Of a DNA stretch of 64,000 bases, positions 45,446 through 54,273 are shown piece by piece. The notes beneath the pieces were generated by a model. The model had not been told where the DNA came from. It saw only the letters and a list, made by a program, of their open reading frames with translations, and searched no databases. Each line of letters starts with the position of its first letter. Positions within the stretch are counted from its first letter, which is position 1. A program made the position numbers and the translations under genes. This DNA comes from Streptococcus mitis (GTDB taxonomy: Bacteria; Bacillota; Bacilli; Lactobacillales; Streptococcaceae), in NCBI GenBank assembly GCA_001560895.1, contig CP014326.1, positions 1,314,001 through 1,378,000 on the forward strand. Direction: 5' to 3'.

Positions 45446-46609
45446 TCAATCCAAATAATCTAATTTAAACGCGTGTAATTTTGTTTCAGAGTCATACTGA
45501 ACTACTGCAATCTTTTGATGAATTTTTTCTATATCCTCATTAGTGAGTTGTTCTTTTTTTGCGACATCAATAAATCGATTAATCGTATCTTCATCAGATT
45601 CTATAGTACTATTGTAATTATAAATTATCATTTCAGCATCGGTCTTTAAGATAGAATTGAGGATATTATTCCACCACCAAAAATCACTATCGCCGATTGA
45701 TAAACCATATAATATAAATAGATCAGTATCATTGAAGTACGATTTATATCTTTTATCATTTTGGGCCCAATAAGGTTTTAAAAAATACTTTGCATAGGCT
45801 CTATTATAATTATTTGTTATTTGATTTGCGTTATCAAAGCCAAATAACATTGATTTTGGAACATTTTGATAACCATGGGGATGAGTGAGGTTGGTCATCA
45901 AATAACTGGAAAAATAAGTAGAACTATCCCAAGAACAATGATCGTTAGTAAAATTATTAGGATTTGCCGCAAAAAAAATTTGTCTATCAGCATGTGCCCA
46001 AGGGTGTGGATCATATTGTTCTTTATCCAATACTAAAATATTATCTAACATAGAAGTATAGTTGAAATTTAAAATTTCCCAATTAAATAATTTATAATGG
46101 TATAGCTTTGATGGAAAACTCAATTTTCGGAAATTGCTTTCATCTAAATCTGCCAAAAATTTTTGAAATGATGAAATTGCTAGCTCGCTTTTACTGCTAT
46201 CATTTCCTATTTGAGCTAACATATTTGGACTTATTATATCATTTAGAAAATTAGAAAATTCAACCTGAAAGTGATTAAAATCATCAGTCAATCTCGCTTC
46301 ATTGATATAATTATTCTCGTTGAAAATTTCAATTAAACTATTCTCAAAATCACTCCAATTTTGCTTAATATCAGGATTGTTTTCATTTTCTTTTTTATCT
46401 CTAGTCATTTTTTGAAAAATAATATTATCTTTACTAAAATTCTTATAGCATAGATAATTATAGAAATTTTGATAAGAAGTTCGGTACGGAGATTTAAGAT
46501 ATTCCATTAACTGAATATCTACACCATTTCCAAAGAGAGCCATGATATTAATTTGTCCATCATCAGCCAGTTTCTCAAATTCTTGTTTTGTATATTTTGT
46601 ATAACTCAT
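45446..46609 (-). CDS. AbiH-like abortive infection protein
   Basis: 387 residues resembling the AbiH phage-abortive-infection family, which has a SIR2-like nucleotide-binding fold. Evidence: IMALFGNGVDIQL (about 22-34, Gly-Asn-Gly-x-Asp), ILNFNYTSMLDN (about 178-189), NLTHPHGY (about 238-245) and LFILYGLSIGDSDFWWWNNI (about 296-315, the Gly-x-Ser-x-x-Asp-x-Asp motif). Lys-, Asn- and Ile-rich, with AT-biased codons. The ATG is only 18 bp after the parE stop codon, with AAAGGATG between, so it should be expressed from the parE promoter. Whether it acts against phage is inference from family. Confidence 0.78.
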   Translation of the reverse strand: MSYTKYTKQEFEKLADDGQINIMALFGNGVDIQLMEYLKSPYRTSYQNFYNYLCYKNFSKDNIIFQKMTRDKKENENNPDIKQNWSDFENSLIEIFNENNYINEARLTDDFNHFQVEFSNFLNDIISPNMLAQIGNDSSKSELAISSFQKFLADLDESNFRKLSFPSKLYHYKLFNWEILNFNYTSMLDNILVLDKEQYDPHPWAHADRQIFFAANPNNFTNDHCSWDSSTYFSSYLMTNLTHPHGYQNVPKSMLFGFDNANQITNNYNRAYAKYFLKPYWAQNDKRYKSYFNDTDLFILYGLSIGDSDFWWWNNILNSILKTDAEMIIYNYNSTIESDEDTINRFIDVAKKEQLTNEDIEKIHQKIAVVQYDSETKLHAFKLDYLD

Positions 46610-46627
46610 TTTTTCTTTATCATCCTT

Positions 46628-48577
46628 TCAAAACACCATCTCCCCACTCTCTTCCAACGTAAACTTGACATTGTCCTCAATCCACTTACGGCGTGGTTCA
46701 ACCTTGTCACCCATGAGGACATTGACGCGACGTTCAGCGCGTGCTAGGTCTTCGATGGTGACACGTATGAGGGTACGGGTTTCTGGATTCATGGTTGTTT
46801 CCCAGAGCTGGTCGGCGTTCATCTCTCCAAGCCCTTTATAGCGTTGGAGGGTAGCACCTTTACCAAACTGCTTACGGAGTTCTTCTAACTCGCCATCTGT
46901 CCAAGCGTAGGCCACTTCTTCTTTCTTGCCCTTACCTTTGGACATCTTGTAAAGAGGCGGAAGGGCAATATAGACATGTCCTGCTTCGACAAGAGGACGC
47001 ATATAGCGGTAAAAGAAGGTTAAGAGAAGTGTCTGAATGTGAGCACCATCTGTATCCGCATCTGTCATGATAATGATCTTGTCATAGTTGGCATCTTCAA
47101 GGGAGAAATCTGCTCCCACACCCGCACCGATGGTATAAATCATGGTGTTGATTTCCTCATTTTTGAGGATATCCGCCATCTTGGCCTTGGCTGTATTGAT
47201 AACCTTACCACGAAGAGGTAGGATAGCCTGGAACTTGCGGTCACGGCCTTGTTTGGCAGAGCCACCGGCAGAGTCCCCCTCAACAAGATAGAGTTCATTC
47301 TTAGCAGGATTCTTAGATTGGGCTGGGGTCAATTTTCCAGACAATAAGCCCTTGTCTTTTTTATTTTTCTTACCATTCCGGCTCTCATAACGCGCTTTGC
47401 GAGCCGCCTCTCGAGCGTCACGCGCCTTGATAGCCTTGCGGATGAGGTTAGAAGCCAATTCCCCATTTTCCATAAGGAAGAAGGTCAACTTATCAGCTAC
47501 AATCCCATCAACAACTGGGCGAGCTAGTGGACTGCCTAGTTTATCCTTAGTCTGACCTTCAAACTGGAGGTGTTCCTCAGGAACCAAGATAGAAAGAACA
47601 GCCGCTAGTCCCTCACGATAGTCTGAACCTTCAAGGTTTTTATCTTTTTCCTTGAGAAGCCCCGTCTTACGCGCGTAGTCATTCATAACCTTGGTAATAG
47701 CGGACTTGAGTCCTGTCTCGTGCGTTCCACCGTCCTTGGTACGAACGTTATTAACAAAGGATAGAATGTTATCTGAAAATCCATCGTTGTACTGGAGGGC
47801 AACTTCCACTTGGAAACCATTGTCTTCCCCTTCAAAGTAAAGGACTGGCGTCAAGGTCTCCTTGTCTTCGTTCAGATAAGAAACAAAGTCTTGTACCCCA
47901 TTCTCATAGTGGAATTCAATCGCTTCATCTGTTCGCTTATCTGTCAAAGACAAGGTCACATTTTTTAAGAGAAAAGCTGATTCATTGAGCCGCTCTGAAA
48001 TGGTATTGTACTTGAAGTCTGTCGTAGAAAAGATAGTCGAATCAGGCATAAAAGTAACCTTGGTACCTGTTTTAGACTTGGGCGCTGTACCGATTTTCTT
48101 TAAGGTCGTGACAGGTTTTCCACCATTTTCAAAACGTTGCTTGTAAACTGCGCCATCACGGGTAATTTCAACCTCCAGCCAACTAGATAGGGCATTAACA
48201 ACGGAAGAACCCACCCCGTGAAGTCCACCTGATGTTTTGTAGCCACCTTGACCAAATTTTCCTCCGGCATGAAGGATGGTAAAGATAACCTCAACTGTTG
48301 GAATCCCCATAGCGTGCATTCCAGTCGGCATCCCACGACCATGGTCTTGCACAGTCAAACTCCCGTCTTTATTGATGGTGACATCAATACGGTCACCAAA
48401 TCCAGACAAGGCCTCATCAACTGCATTGTCGACGATTTCCCAGACTAGGTGATGGAGACCTGCCCCATCAGTCGATCCGATATACATCCCTGGACGTTTT
48501 CGGACCGCATCCAACCCTTCTAGCACCTGAATGGCATCATCATTATAATTGTTAATATTGATTTCCTTTTTTGACAC
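46628..48577 (-). CDS. parE: DNA topoisomerase IV subunit B
   Basis: 649 residues; the ATPase subunit of topoisomerase IV. GHKL ATPase motifs are EIVDNAVDEAL, VQDHGRGMPTG and KTSGGLHGVGSSVVNAL; the Toprim domain has ELYLVEGDSAGGSAKQGRDR and MTDADTDGAHIQTLLL. Quinolone-region residues in EGDSAGG, ILPLRG and LKNEEIN look wild-type. The start codon is GTG (TCAAAAAAG follows), supported by TAGGAGG 7 nt upstream. Divergent from plsY. Confidence 0.97.
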   Translation of the reverse strand: MSKKEININNYNDDAIQVLEGLDAVRKRPGMYIGSTDGAGLHHLVWEIVDNAVDEALSGFGDRIDVTINKDGSLTVQDHGRGMPTGMHAMGIPTVEVIFTILHAGGKFGQGGYKTSGGLHGVGSSVVNALSSWLEVEITRDGAVYKQRFENGGKPVTTLKKIGTAPKSKTGTKVTFMPDSTIFSTTDFKYNTISERLNESAFLLKNVTLSLTDKRTDEAIEFHYENGVQDFVSYLNEDKETLTPVLYFEGEDNGFQVEVALQYNDGFSDNILSFVNNVRTKDGGTHETGLKSAITKVMNDYARKTGLLKEKDKNLEGSDYREGLAAVLSILVPEEHLQFEGQTKDKLGSPLARPVVDGIVADKLTFFLMENGELASNLIRKAIKARDAREAARKARYESRNGKKNKKDKGLLSGKLTPAQSKNPAKNELYLVEGDSAGGSAKQGRDRKFQAILPLRGKVINTAKAKMADILKNEEINTMIYTIGAGVGADFSLEDANYDKIIIMTDADTDGAHIQTLLLTFFYRYMRPLVEAGHVYIALPPLYKMSKGKGKKEEVAYAWTDGELEELRKQFGKGATLQRYKGLGEMNADQLWETTMNPETRTLIRVTIEDLARAERRVNVLMGDKVEPRRKWIEDNVKFTLEESGEMVF

Positions 48578-48606
48578 AAGGAACCTCCTATTCGTTCATC
48601 TTTACT

Positions 48607-48635
48607 ATTCTACAAGTTTTCCAAGGATTTTGCAA
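48607..48635 (-). promoter_or_regulatory. Promoter of parE
   Basis: TTGCAA (48630-48635), 17-bp spacer, TAGAAT (48607-48612) on the minus strand, 30 bp upstream of the GTG start. Confidence 0.65.
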
Positions 48636-48697
48636 AATTTTTCTTTCTCCGCTGTGACAATTTCAGAAGAGATTCTCTGCCTTTCTTCTCCATTTCA

Positions 48698-48706
48698 TGA
48701 TATAAT
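48698..48706 (+). promoter_or_regulatory. plsY promoter very close to the start codon
   Basis: TGATATAAT is a perfect extended -10 ending 6 bp before the ATG at 48713. The predicted transcription start falls at or next to the A of ATG. The intervening AGGAG is only 1 nt from the ATG and would not be transcribed. Confidence 0.6.
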
Positions 48707-48712
48707 AGGAGT

Positions 48713-49354
48713 ATGATTACAATAGTTTTATTAATCCTAGCTTATCTGCTGGGTTCGATTCCGTCTGGTCTCTGGATTGGACAAGTATTCTTTCAAATCA
48801 ATCTGCGCGAGCATGGTTCTGGTAACACAGGAACGACCAATACCTTCCGTATTTTAGGAAAAAAAGCGGGAATGGCAACCTTTGTGATTGATTTTTTCAA
48901 AGGAACCCTAGCAACGCTTCTTCCAATTATTTTTCATCTGCAAGGCGTTTCTCCTCTCATCTTTGGACTTTTGGCTGTTATTGGCCATACCTTCCCTATC
49001 TTTGCAGGATTTAAGGGTGGTAAGGCTGTCGCAACCAGTGCTGGTGTGATTTTCGGATTTGCGCCTATATTCTGCCTCTACCTTGCAGTTATTTTCTTTG
49101 GAACCCTCTATCTTGGTAGCATGATTTCACTGTCTAGTGTCACAGCATCTATCGCGGCTGTCATCGGGGTTCTACTCTTTCCGCTTTTTGGTTTTATCCT
49201 GAATCACTATGACCCTCTCTTCATAGCTATTATCCTAGCACTTGCTAGCTTGATTATCATTCGGCATAAGGATAATATCACACGCATCCAAAATAAAACT
49301 GAAAATCTTGTCCCTTGGGGACTGAACTTAACCCATCAAAATCCTAAAAAATAA
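48713..49354 (+). CDS. plsY: Acyl-phosphate:glycerol-3-phosphate acyltransferase PlsY
   Basis: 213 residues; an integral membrane enzyme that transfers acyl from acyl-phosphate to glycerol-3-phosphate, the first step of phospholipid synthesis. Five membrane helices plus the three PlsY loop motifs: [11 protein letters not shown] and [15 protein letters not shown] (motif 1), [22 protein letters not shown] (motif 2, here quoted as two joined parts of one loop) and the C-terminal [11 protein letters not shown] (motif 3). Divergent from parE, an arrangement shared with pneumococcus. Its own terminator is split by an IS insertion right after the stop codon. Confidence 0.93.
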   Translation: MITIVLLILAYLLGSIPSGLWIGQVFFQINLREHGSGNTGTTNTFRILGKKAGMATFVIDFFKGTLATLLPIIFHLQGVSPLIFGLLAVIGHTFPIFAGFKGGKAVATSAGVIFGFAPIFCLYLAVIFFGTLYLGSMISLSSVTASIAAVIGVLLFPLFGFILNHYDPLFIAIILALASLIIIRHKDNITRIQNKTENLVPWGLNLTHQNPKK

Positions 49355-49365
49355 AACGCCAGTTG
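49353..49365 (+). terminator. Left half of a terminator split by an IS (right half at 52227-52247)
   Basis: AAAACGCCAGTTG at the left and TTGAACAGAACTGACGTTTT at the right form one bidirectional hairpin (AAAACG(C)CAGTT pairing with AACTGACGTTTT) once the IS and one copy of the TTG target duplication are removed. It originally served the convergent plsY and nucleoside-permease transcripts. Confidence 0.8.
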
Positions 49366-49421
49366 TGAACTGCACCCCAAAAGTTAGACAGAAAAAATCT
49401 AACTTTTGGGGTGTTTTTATT

Positions 49422-49958
49422 ATGAAATTAACTTATGATGATAAAGTTCAGATCTATGAACTTAGAAAACAAGGATATAGCATAGAGAAGCTTTCAAATA
49501 AATTTGGGATAAACAATTCTAATATTAGGTACATGATTAAATTGATTGATCGTTACGGAATAGAGTTCGTCAAAAAAGGAAAAAATCGTTACTATTCTCC
49601 TGATTTAAAGCAAGAAATGATTCATAAAGTCTTACATGAAGGCTGGACTAAAGATAGAGTTTCTCTTGAATACGGCCTCCCAAGTCGTACGATACTTCTT
49701 AATTGGCTAGCACAATACAAGAAAAACGGGTATACTATTGTTGAGAAAACAAGAGGGAGATCAACTAAAATGGGACGTAAACGGAAGAAAACTTGGGATG
49801 AAATGACAGAACTAGAGCGACTCCAAGAGGAGAATGAACGCTTACGTACTGAGGTGGCTTACTTAAAAAAGTTAAAAGAGCTGGAAGACAGGGACGAAAC
49901 CATACAGCGAGAAAGGCAGAGACAATTAGAGAAATGGCTTCAGGAGGATTTCAACTAG
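49422..49958 (+). CDS. IS3-family transposase OrfA (copy 2)
   Basis: 178 residues, the same protein as OrfA of copy 1, with two helix-turn-helix regions and a leucine-rich coiled coil. The A-AAA-AAG frameshift heptamer is at 49865-49871. OrfA can still be made, but the OrfAB product of this copy is truncated by the nested insertion, so this copy should depend on copy 1 for movement. Confidence 0.9.
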   Translation: MKLTYDDKVQIYELRKQGYSIEKLSNKFGINNSNIRYMIKLIDRYGIEFVKKGKNRYYSPDLKQEMIHKVLHEGWTKDRVSLEYGLPSRTILLNWLAQYKKNGYTIVEKTRGRSTKMGRKRKKTWDEMTELERLQEENERLRTEVAYLKKLKELEDRDETIQRERQRQLEKWLQEDFN

Positions 49959-50732
49959 ATTTACTTCTTGAAGTGGCTCGTTTACCTCGCTCAACTTACT
50001 ATTATCAGTTGAAGGAACTAGATGGGCTTGACAAAGATAAAGATCTTAAAGCTGAAATTCAAGCTATTTTTACTGAGCACAAAGGAAATTATGGCTATCG
50101 CCGAATAACTCTTGAATTGAGGAATCGTGGTCATATAGTAAACCATAAGAAGGTCCAACGTCTGATGAAAATCCTTGGTTTAAGTGCTCGAATTCGCCGT
50201 AAACGAAAGTATTCTTCCTACCAAGGAGAGATTGGCAAGAAAGCAGAGAATCTCATTCAACGCCAGTTTGAAGCATCGAGACCAATGGAAAAGTGTTATA
50301 CGGATGTGACAGAGTTTGCCATTCCAAATAGCACGCAGAAATTGTATTTATCGCCTGTTTTAGATGGCTTTAACAGCGAAATTATTGCTTTTAATCTTTC
50401 TTGTTCTCCTAATTTAGAACAAGTAAAAACGATGTTGGAACAGGCCTTCACAGAGAAATACTACGAGAATACGATTCTCCATAGTGATCAAGGTTGGCAA
50501 TACCAACACGATTCTTATCATCGGTTCCTAGAGAGTAAGGGAATTCAAGCATCCATGTCACGTAAGGGCAACAGCCCAGACAACGGTATGATGGAATCTT
50601 TCTTTGGCATTTTAAAATCCGAAATGTTTTATGGCCATGAGAAAAACTTTAAATCACTTAATCAATTGGAACAAGCCATTATAGACTATATCGATTACTA
50701 CAACAACAAACGAATTAAGGTAAAACTAAAAG

Positions 50733-52146
50733 GGCTCTATAATATTTGTAGTGGGTAAATCCCCTATGGATATTATGGAGCCTATTTTGTTGTAGAAAAA
50801 AAGTCCCATAAGATCTATAATGAAAAGCAACCAAACCATCATTAGAAAGAATCCTATGGAACAATTACATTTTATCACAAAATTACTAGACATTAAAGAC
50901 CCAAATATCCAAATTATGGATGTCATTAATAGGAATACCCACAAGGAAATCATCGCTAAACTGGACTACGACGCTCCATCTTGTCCTGAGTGTGGAAGTC
51001 AAATGAAGAAATATGACTTCCAAAAACCGTCTAAGGTTCCTTACCTTGAAACGACTGGTATGCCTACTAGAATTCTCCTTAGAAAACGTCGATTCAAGTG
51101 CTATCATTGCTCGAAAATGATGGTAGCTGAGACTTCTCTCGTCAAGAAGAATCACCAAATCCCTCGTATCATCAACCAAAAGATTGCCCAGAAGCTAATT
51201 GAGAAGACTTCTATGACCGATATTGCCCGTCAGCTGTCTATTTCAACTTCAACTGTTATTCGCAAGCTCAATGACTTCTGTTTTAAGTCTGATTTTTCTT
51301 ACCTCCCTGAGATTATGTCCTGGGACGAATATGCCTTCACTAAGGGAAAGATGAGTTTCATTGCTCAAGATTTTGATAAGCTCAATATTATCACTGTTCT
51401 TGAGGGTAGAACACAAACTATCATAAGAAATCATTTTCTGCGCTACAATCGCTCTGTTCGTTGTCAGGTGAAAATCATTACTATGGATATGTTTAGTCCT
51501 TACTATGACTTGGCTAAACATCTTTTTCCGTATGCCAAAATCGTTCTAGATCGCTTCCACATTGTACAACATCTTAGCCGTGCTATGAGTCGTGTTCGTG
51601 TCCAAATCATGAAGCAATTTGAGCGAAAATCTCATGAATATAAGGCTATCAAGCGCTACTGGAAACTCATTCAACAGGATAGCCGTAAACTGAGTGATAA
51701 GCGATTTTATCGCCCTACTTTTCGCATGCACTTAACCAATAAAGAGATTATTGACAAGCTTTTGAGCTATTCAGAAGACTTGAAACACCACTATCATCTC
51801 TATCAACTCTTGCTTTTTCACTTTCAGAATAAGGAACCGGAGAAATTTTTCGGACTCATTGAGGAAAATCTAAAGAAAGTTCATCCTCTTTTTAAGACTG
51901 TCTTTAAAACCTTTCTAAAGGACAAAGAGAAAATCGTCAATGCCCTTCAGTTACCCTATTCTAATGCCAAATTAGAAGCAACCAATAATCTCATCAAACT
52001 TATCAAACGCAATGCCTTTGGTTTTCGGAACTTTGAAAACTTCAAAAAACGGATTTTTATCGCTCTGAATATCAAAAAAGAAAGGACGAAATTTGTCCTT
52101 TCTCGAGCTTAGCTTTTCTTCAACCCACTACAGTTGACAAAGAGCC
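50733..52146 (+). mobile_element. IS1167-like element (ISL3 family), copy 2
   Basis: 1,414 bp, the same length and ends as copy 1 at 18274-19687, with a perfect 8-bp target duplication ACTAAAAG (50725-50732 and 52147-52154) inside IS3 orfB. Same orientation as copy 1. Confidence 0.95.
50856..52112 (+). CDS. ISL3-family transposase (copy 2)
   Basis: 418 residues, identical to the copy 1 transposase over its whole translated length, including the zinc ribbon, the helix-turn-helix and the DDE residues. It shows that the two copies separated very recently. Confidence 0.93.
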   Translation: MEQLHFITKLLDIKDPNIQIMDVINRNTHKEIIAKLDYDAPSCPECGSQMKKYDFQKPSKVPYLETTGMPTRILLRKRRFKCYHCSKMMVAETSLVKKNHQIPRIINQKIAQKLIEKTSMTDIARQLSISTSTVIRKLNDFCFKSDFSYLPEIMSWDEYAFTKGKMSFIAQDFDKLNIITVLEGRTQTIIRNHFLRYNRSVRCQVKIITMDMFSPYYDLAKHLFPYAKIVLDRFHIVQHLSRAMSRVRVQIMKQFERKSHEYKAIKRYWKLIQQDSRKLSDKRFYRPTFRMHLTNKEIIDKLLSYSEDLKHHYHLYQLLLFHFQNKEPEKFFGLIEENLKKVHPLFKTVFKTFLKDKEKIVNALQLPYSNAKLEATNNLIKLIKRNAFGFRNFENFKKRIFIALNIKKERTKFVLSRA

Positions 52147-52255
52147 ACTAAAAGGACTTAGTCCTGTCCAATACAGAACTAAATCCTTTGCTTAAATTAA
52201 TTGTCTAACTTTTGGGGGTCAGTACATTGAACAGAACTGACGTTTTTTTGTATGC

Positions 52256-53212
52256 TTATTTTGATTTGATATAGTTGATACCATCTGCTTTTGGTGCAAC
52301 TGCTTTTCCAAAGAAGGCTGCCAAGACAAGAATTGTCAAGACATAAGGTGCGATTTGAAGATAAACCGCAGGCACTCCTTGTAGAAATGGCAATTGAGAA
52401 CCGATAACAGCCAAACTTTGTGAAAGACCAAAGAAGAGACTAGAAAGCATGGCTCCGATTGGATTCCATTTTCCGAAGATCATCGCAGCAAGAGCGATAA
52501 ATCCAGGTCCAACAATAGTTGTCACTGAGAAGTTAACTGAGATTGATTGAGCATAAATCGCTCCGCCAATCCCACCCAAGAAACCTGAAATGATAACCCC
52601 TAAATATCTCATCTTGTAGACATTGATTCCCAAGGTATCCGCTGCTTGAGGGTGTTCACCGACAGAGCGGAGACGAAGACCAAAGCGAGTCTTGAAGAGG
52701 ATAAACCAAGCAAGGAATGAGAAGACAATGGCCAGATAACCAAGTAGACTAGTTGACTTGAAGAAGATATCTCCAATCACTGGGATATTTGCCAAGACTG
52801 GAAAGTCAAAGCGTCCAAAAGTCTGACTTAGGTTGTCGGTTTGCCCTTTGTTATAAAGAACTTTCACCAAGAAAACAGCCAAGGCAGGTGCCATCAAGTT
52901 CAATACCGTACCACTGACAACATGGTCTGCACGGAAATGAACCGTCGCCGCTGCGTGGATGATAGAGAAGACAGCACCAACCAATCCTGCTACAAGCAAG
53001 GATAACCATGGAGTTGCTGCTCCAAATTGTTCTGCAAATTCAAGGTTAAAGACAACTCCAGAAAAGGCACCCATAACCATAATGCCTTCAAGGCCGACGT
53101 TTACCACACCACCACGTTCAGAGAAAACACCACCGATACTTGTAAAGATGAGGGGTGCTGAGTAAATCAGCATAGAAGACACCAAGAGGGTGAGCAAGGT
53201 TGTAATAGACAT
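52256..53212 (-). CDS. Nucleoside ABC transporter permease (BmpD/NupQ/RnsD type)
   Basis: 318 residues with eight to ten membrane helices of the BPD_transp_2 family. Family landmarks are GGVFSERGGVVNVGLEGIMV near the N-terminus, ADHVVSGTVLNLMAP and GEHPQAADTLGINVYKMRYL. It is the second permease of a nucleoside importer. 2 bp after the first permease gene, last in the operon; the operon's terminator is split by the IS3 insertion downstream. Confidence 0.9.
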   Translation of the reverse strand: MSITTLLTLLVSSMLIYSAPLIFTSIGGVFSERGGVVNVGLEGIMVMGAFSGVVFNLEFAEQFGAATPWLSLLVAGLVGAVFSIIHAAATVHFRADHVVSGTVLNLMAPALAVFLVKVLYNKGQTDNLSQTFGRFDFPVLANIPVIGDIFFKSTSLLGYLAIVFSFLAWFILFKTRFGLRLRSVGEHPQAADTLGINVYKMRYLGVIISGFLGGIGGAIYAQSISVNFSVTTIVGPGFIALAAMIFGKWNPIGAMLSSLFFGLSQSLAVIGSQLPFLQGVPAVYLQIAPYVLTILVLAAFFGKAVAPKADGINYIKSK

Positions 53213-53214
53213 CT

Positions 53215-54273
53215 TTACTTACCTCCTTTAACTTGTTTTTTCGGTTTGACAAAGCGTTCGATAAGGTAATGAACACTGACAAAGAAGATAATAGACGCTG
53301 TTACAATGCTGACAAGTTCAGACGGTACCTGCGCCGCATTCATACCTGGGGCTCCAACTTGGAGAACACCAAATAGGAAGGCTGCAAAGAGAATACCAAT
53401 TGGTGAGTTTGCCGCAAGCAGACTAACCGCCATCCCGTTAAATCCAACAGCCAATGACGCCCCTTGAACATAGACGTTCTGGAAGGTTCCAAGTCCTTCA
53501 ACAGCACCACCAAGACCAGCCAAGGCACCTGATATAATCATTGATAGGATAATCGTTCGTTTGGCAGAAATACCAGCATATTCTGAAGCATGTGGATTAA
53601 GACCAACTGCACGAATTTCAAAACCAAGAGTTGTTTTCTTGAGCAAGAACCAAATCACTGCAACTGCAATGATGGCAAAGAAAATACCAATATTCATCCG
53701 TGAATTACCAGTCAACTCAGCCAACCAAGGTGTCTGATAGGTTGCGTTAGCCCCAACACGAATCGTCGAATCTGTACTTTGCATGAAGTCTTTAGGAAAG
53801 GCATGGATAAAGGCATTCCCTACATACAAGACAATGTAGTTCATCATGATGGTTACGATAACCTCTGACGTCCCTAGATAGGCTCTAAGAATACCTGGAA
53901 TCGCTCCAACAATTCCTCCTGCAATCAAGGCAATCACGATAGTTGCTAGAATCATCAAGGGACGTGGCATATCTGGATGCGACAAGGCAAACCAACCACT
54001 GAGAATCCAACCAGCCAAAGCCTGACCAGGAAGCCCAACGTTAAAGAAACCAGCACGACTGGCAACAGCAAAGCCAAGACCAATCAAGACCAAAGGCCCC
54101 ATGGCACGGAAGATTTCCCCAATCCCACGCAGACTACCAAAGGCTGTATAGAACAATTCTTCGTAGCCCCAAATAGCATCATAACCGAAGATCCACATGA
54201 CAATGGCTCCGAGTAAAATTCCTAGAAAGACAGAAATCAAGGGAACCGAAATTTGTTGTAATTTTTTAGACAT
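53215..54273 (-). CDS. Nucleoside ABC transporter permease (NupP/RnsC type)
   Basis: 352 residues from the ATG at 54273 (MSKKLQQISVPLISVF), which overlaps the end of the ATPase gene by 8 bp and is preceded by AAGGAGAAGAG; a longer frame from 54300 is less likely. BPD_transp_2 landmarks: ASRAGFFNVGLPGQALAGWI, GTSEVIVTIMMNYIVLYVG and AVGLNPHASEYAGISAKRTI. It pairs with the permease at 52256-53212. Confidence 0.9.
   Translation of the reverse strand: MSKKLQQISVPLISVFLGILLGAIVMWIFGYDAIWGYEELFYTAFGSLRGIGEIFRAMGPLVLIGLGFAVASRAGFFNVGLPGQALAGWILSGWFALSHPDMPRPLMILATIVIALIAGGIVGAIPGILRAYLGTSEVIVTIMMNYIVLYVGNAFIHAFPKDFMQSTDSTIRVGANATYQTPWLAELTGNSRMNIGIFFAIIAVAVIWFLLKKTTLGFEIRAVGLNPHASEYAGISAKRTIILSMIISGALAGLGGAVEGLGTFQNVYVQGASLAVGFNGMAVSLLAANSPIGILFAAFLFGVLQVGAPGMNAAQVPSELVSIVTASIIFFVSVHYLIERFVKPKKQVKGGK

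Larger units (their letters stand above)
49934..52195 (+). pseudogene. IS3-family orfB (copy 2), interrupted by an IS1167-like element
   Basis: The 5' part (49934-50732) encodes the DDE core, including all three catalytic segments, up to RIKVKLKG. The IS1167-like element follows, and reading resumes after the 8-bp duplication at 52155 with [12 protein letters not shown] and a stop at 52193-52195. Without excision the frame runs into the IS and stops after LYNICSG. About 13 C-terminal residues are lost, so residual activity cannot be fully excluded. Confidence 0.9.
49366..52226 (+). mobile_element. IS3-family element, copy 2, carrying a nested IS1167-like element
   Basis: The same element as at 3823-5260, in the same orientation, with a 3-bp target duplication TTG (49363-49365 and 52227-52229). 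It is interrupted at 50733-52146 by an IS1167-like element near the end of orfB. Removing that leaves about 1,440 bp. The left-end hairpin is at 49373-49413. The two IS3 copies differ at only a few positions. Confidence 0.93.
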
